Shown piece after piece: positions 63,947 to 64,000 of a stretch of 64,000 bases of DNA. Every line of letters begins with the position of its first letter. Position 1 is the stretch's first letter. Source of the DNA: Candidatus Binatia bacterium (GTDB lineage Bacteria > Desulfobacterota > Binatia > HRBIN30 > BPIQ01). The translations under genes and the position numbers were made by a program. Where the stretch lies: the NCBI GenBank assembly GCA_026004195.1, contig BPIQ01000002.1, positions 248,001-312,000 on the forward strand, in the 5' to 3' direction. The notes beneath the pieces are model-generated. The model worked only from the letters and a program-made list of their open reading frames with translations. It was not told where the DNA came from and searched no databases.

Positions 63947-64000
63947 TCGGTACTCGACCGTCACGCGATCCACAAGCATGCGGTGAAAGGTGAGGTTGCG
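63947..64000 (-). pseudogene. hsdR: Fragment of a second hsdR at the window edge
   Basis: The last 54 bases read RNLTFHRMLVDRVTVEYR on the minus strand. This matches residues 85-102 of the HsdR at 62414 ([18 protein letters not shown]). Past this point the similarity continues only after a frame change (DGTIAA at about 63,930) and then stops. The N-terminal part must lie to the right of the window. It looks like a broken hsdR copy next to the ATPase gene. Confidence 0.7.

Overview
The window is dense, high-GC bacterial chromosome. Most of it is ordinary housekeeping sequence in short operons with many 4-base ATGA/GTGA overlaps and frequent GTG starts. The cell is a diderm: bamD, lptE, lpxD and murJ are present. 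An exosortase-H type gene, a bufferin (MNIO) cluster, two ECF sigma/anti-sigma pairs, a gliding-type ABC operon and a UGSC selenoprotein together suggest an uncultured lineage near the former Deltaproteobacteria (Desulfobacterota/Binatota/Myxococcota-like). That placement is inference. No rRNA, tRNA or CRISPR array was seen.

Layout. 0.1-7.5 kb: an unknown membrane protein, a FixJ-type regulator, hisC, and a minus-strand GldA/GldF/GldG/DUF4340 ABC operon. 7.6-13.9 kb: PTS enzyme I, DNA polymerase I, and an ECF sigma/anti-sigma operon with two unknown envelope proteins. 13.9-22.9 kb: ten closely packed minus-strand genes behind a promoter, a SAM-I riboswitch and an intrinsic terminator. They encode an adenylation enzyme (E1), threonine synthase, a ThiS-like sulfur carrier, a CysM-like sulfhydrylase, a NIL-domain protein, a second E1, a radical-SAM protein, a DASS transporter, a stress protein and ATP sulfurylase. 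I read this as one sulfate-to-sulfur-amino-acid operon controlled by S-adenosylmethionine.

22.9-41.4 kb: bamD, a complete ECF vitamin/metal importer (S, fused A-A', T), a polyferredoxin, hisG/hisI, lpxD (apparently frameshifted), yceD-rpmF-acpP, nrdR, ribD-ribBA-ribH, an in-frame NusB-LeuRS fusion, lptE, rpsT, murJ and mazG. The RibBA DHBP-synthase half has lost its catalytic signatures and no riboflavin synthase gene is present.

41.4-49.5 kb: an ECF promoter, sigma factor and anti-sigma factor run into an exosortase-H pair and a topoisomerase subunit. A bufferin operon (bufABC) and a membrane metallophosphoesterase follow. 49.5-52.7 kb: a three-gene unit with a selenoprotein (in-frame TGA in a U-G-S-C motif followed by a bacterial SECIS-like hairpin), a Cys-rich partner and a methylmalonyl-CoA-epimerase-like enzyme, divergent from a zinc alcohol dehydrogenase.

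52.7-59.3 kb: a secreted nuclease, OsmC, a TrpF-like protein without the catalytic Cys, hemB, coaX, an ICMT-like methyltransferase and a secreted GH53-like hydrolase. 59.3-64 kb: accessory DNA, with a type I restriction hsdR broken by three one-base insertions and of uneven composition, a 44-residue HsdR-N-like ORF, a DUF4143 ATPase, and a fragment of a second hsdR at the right edge.
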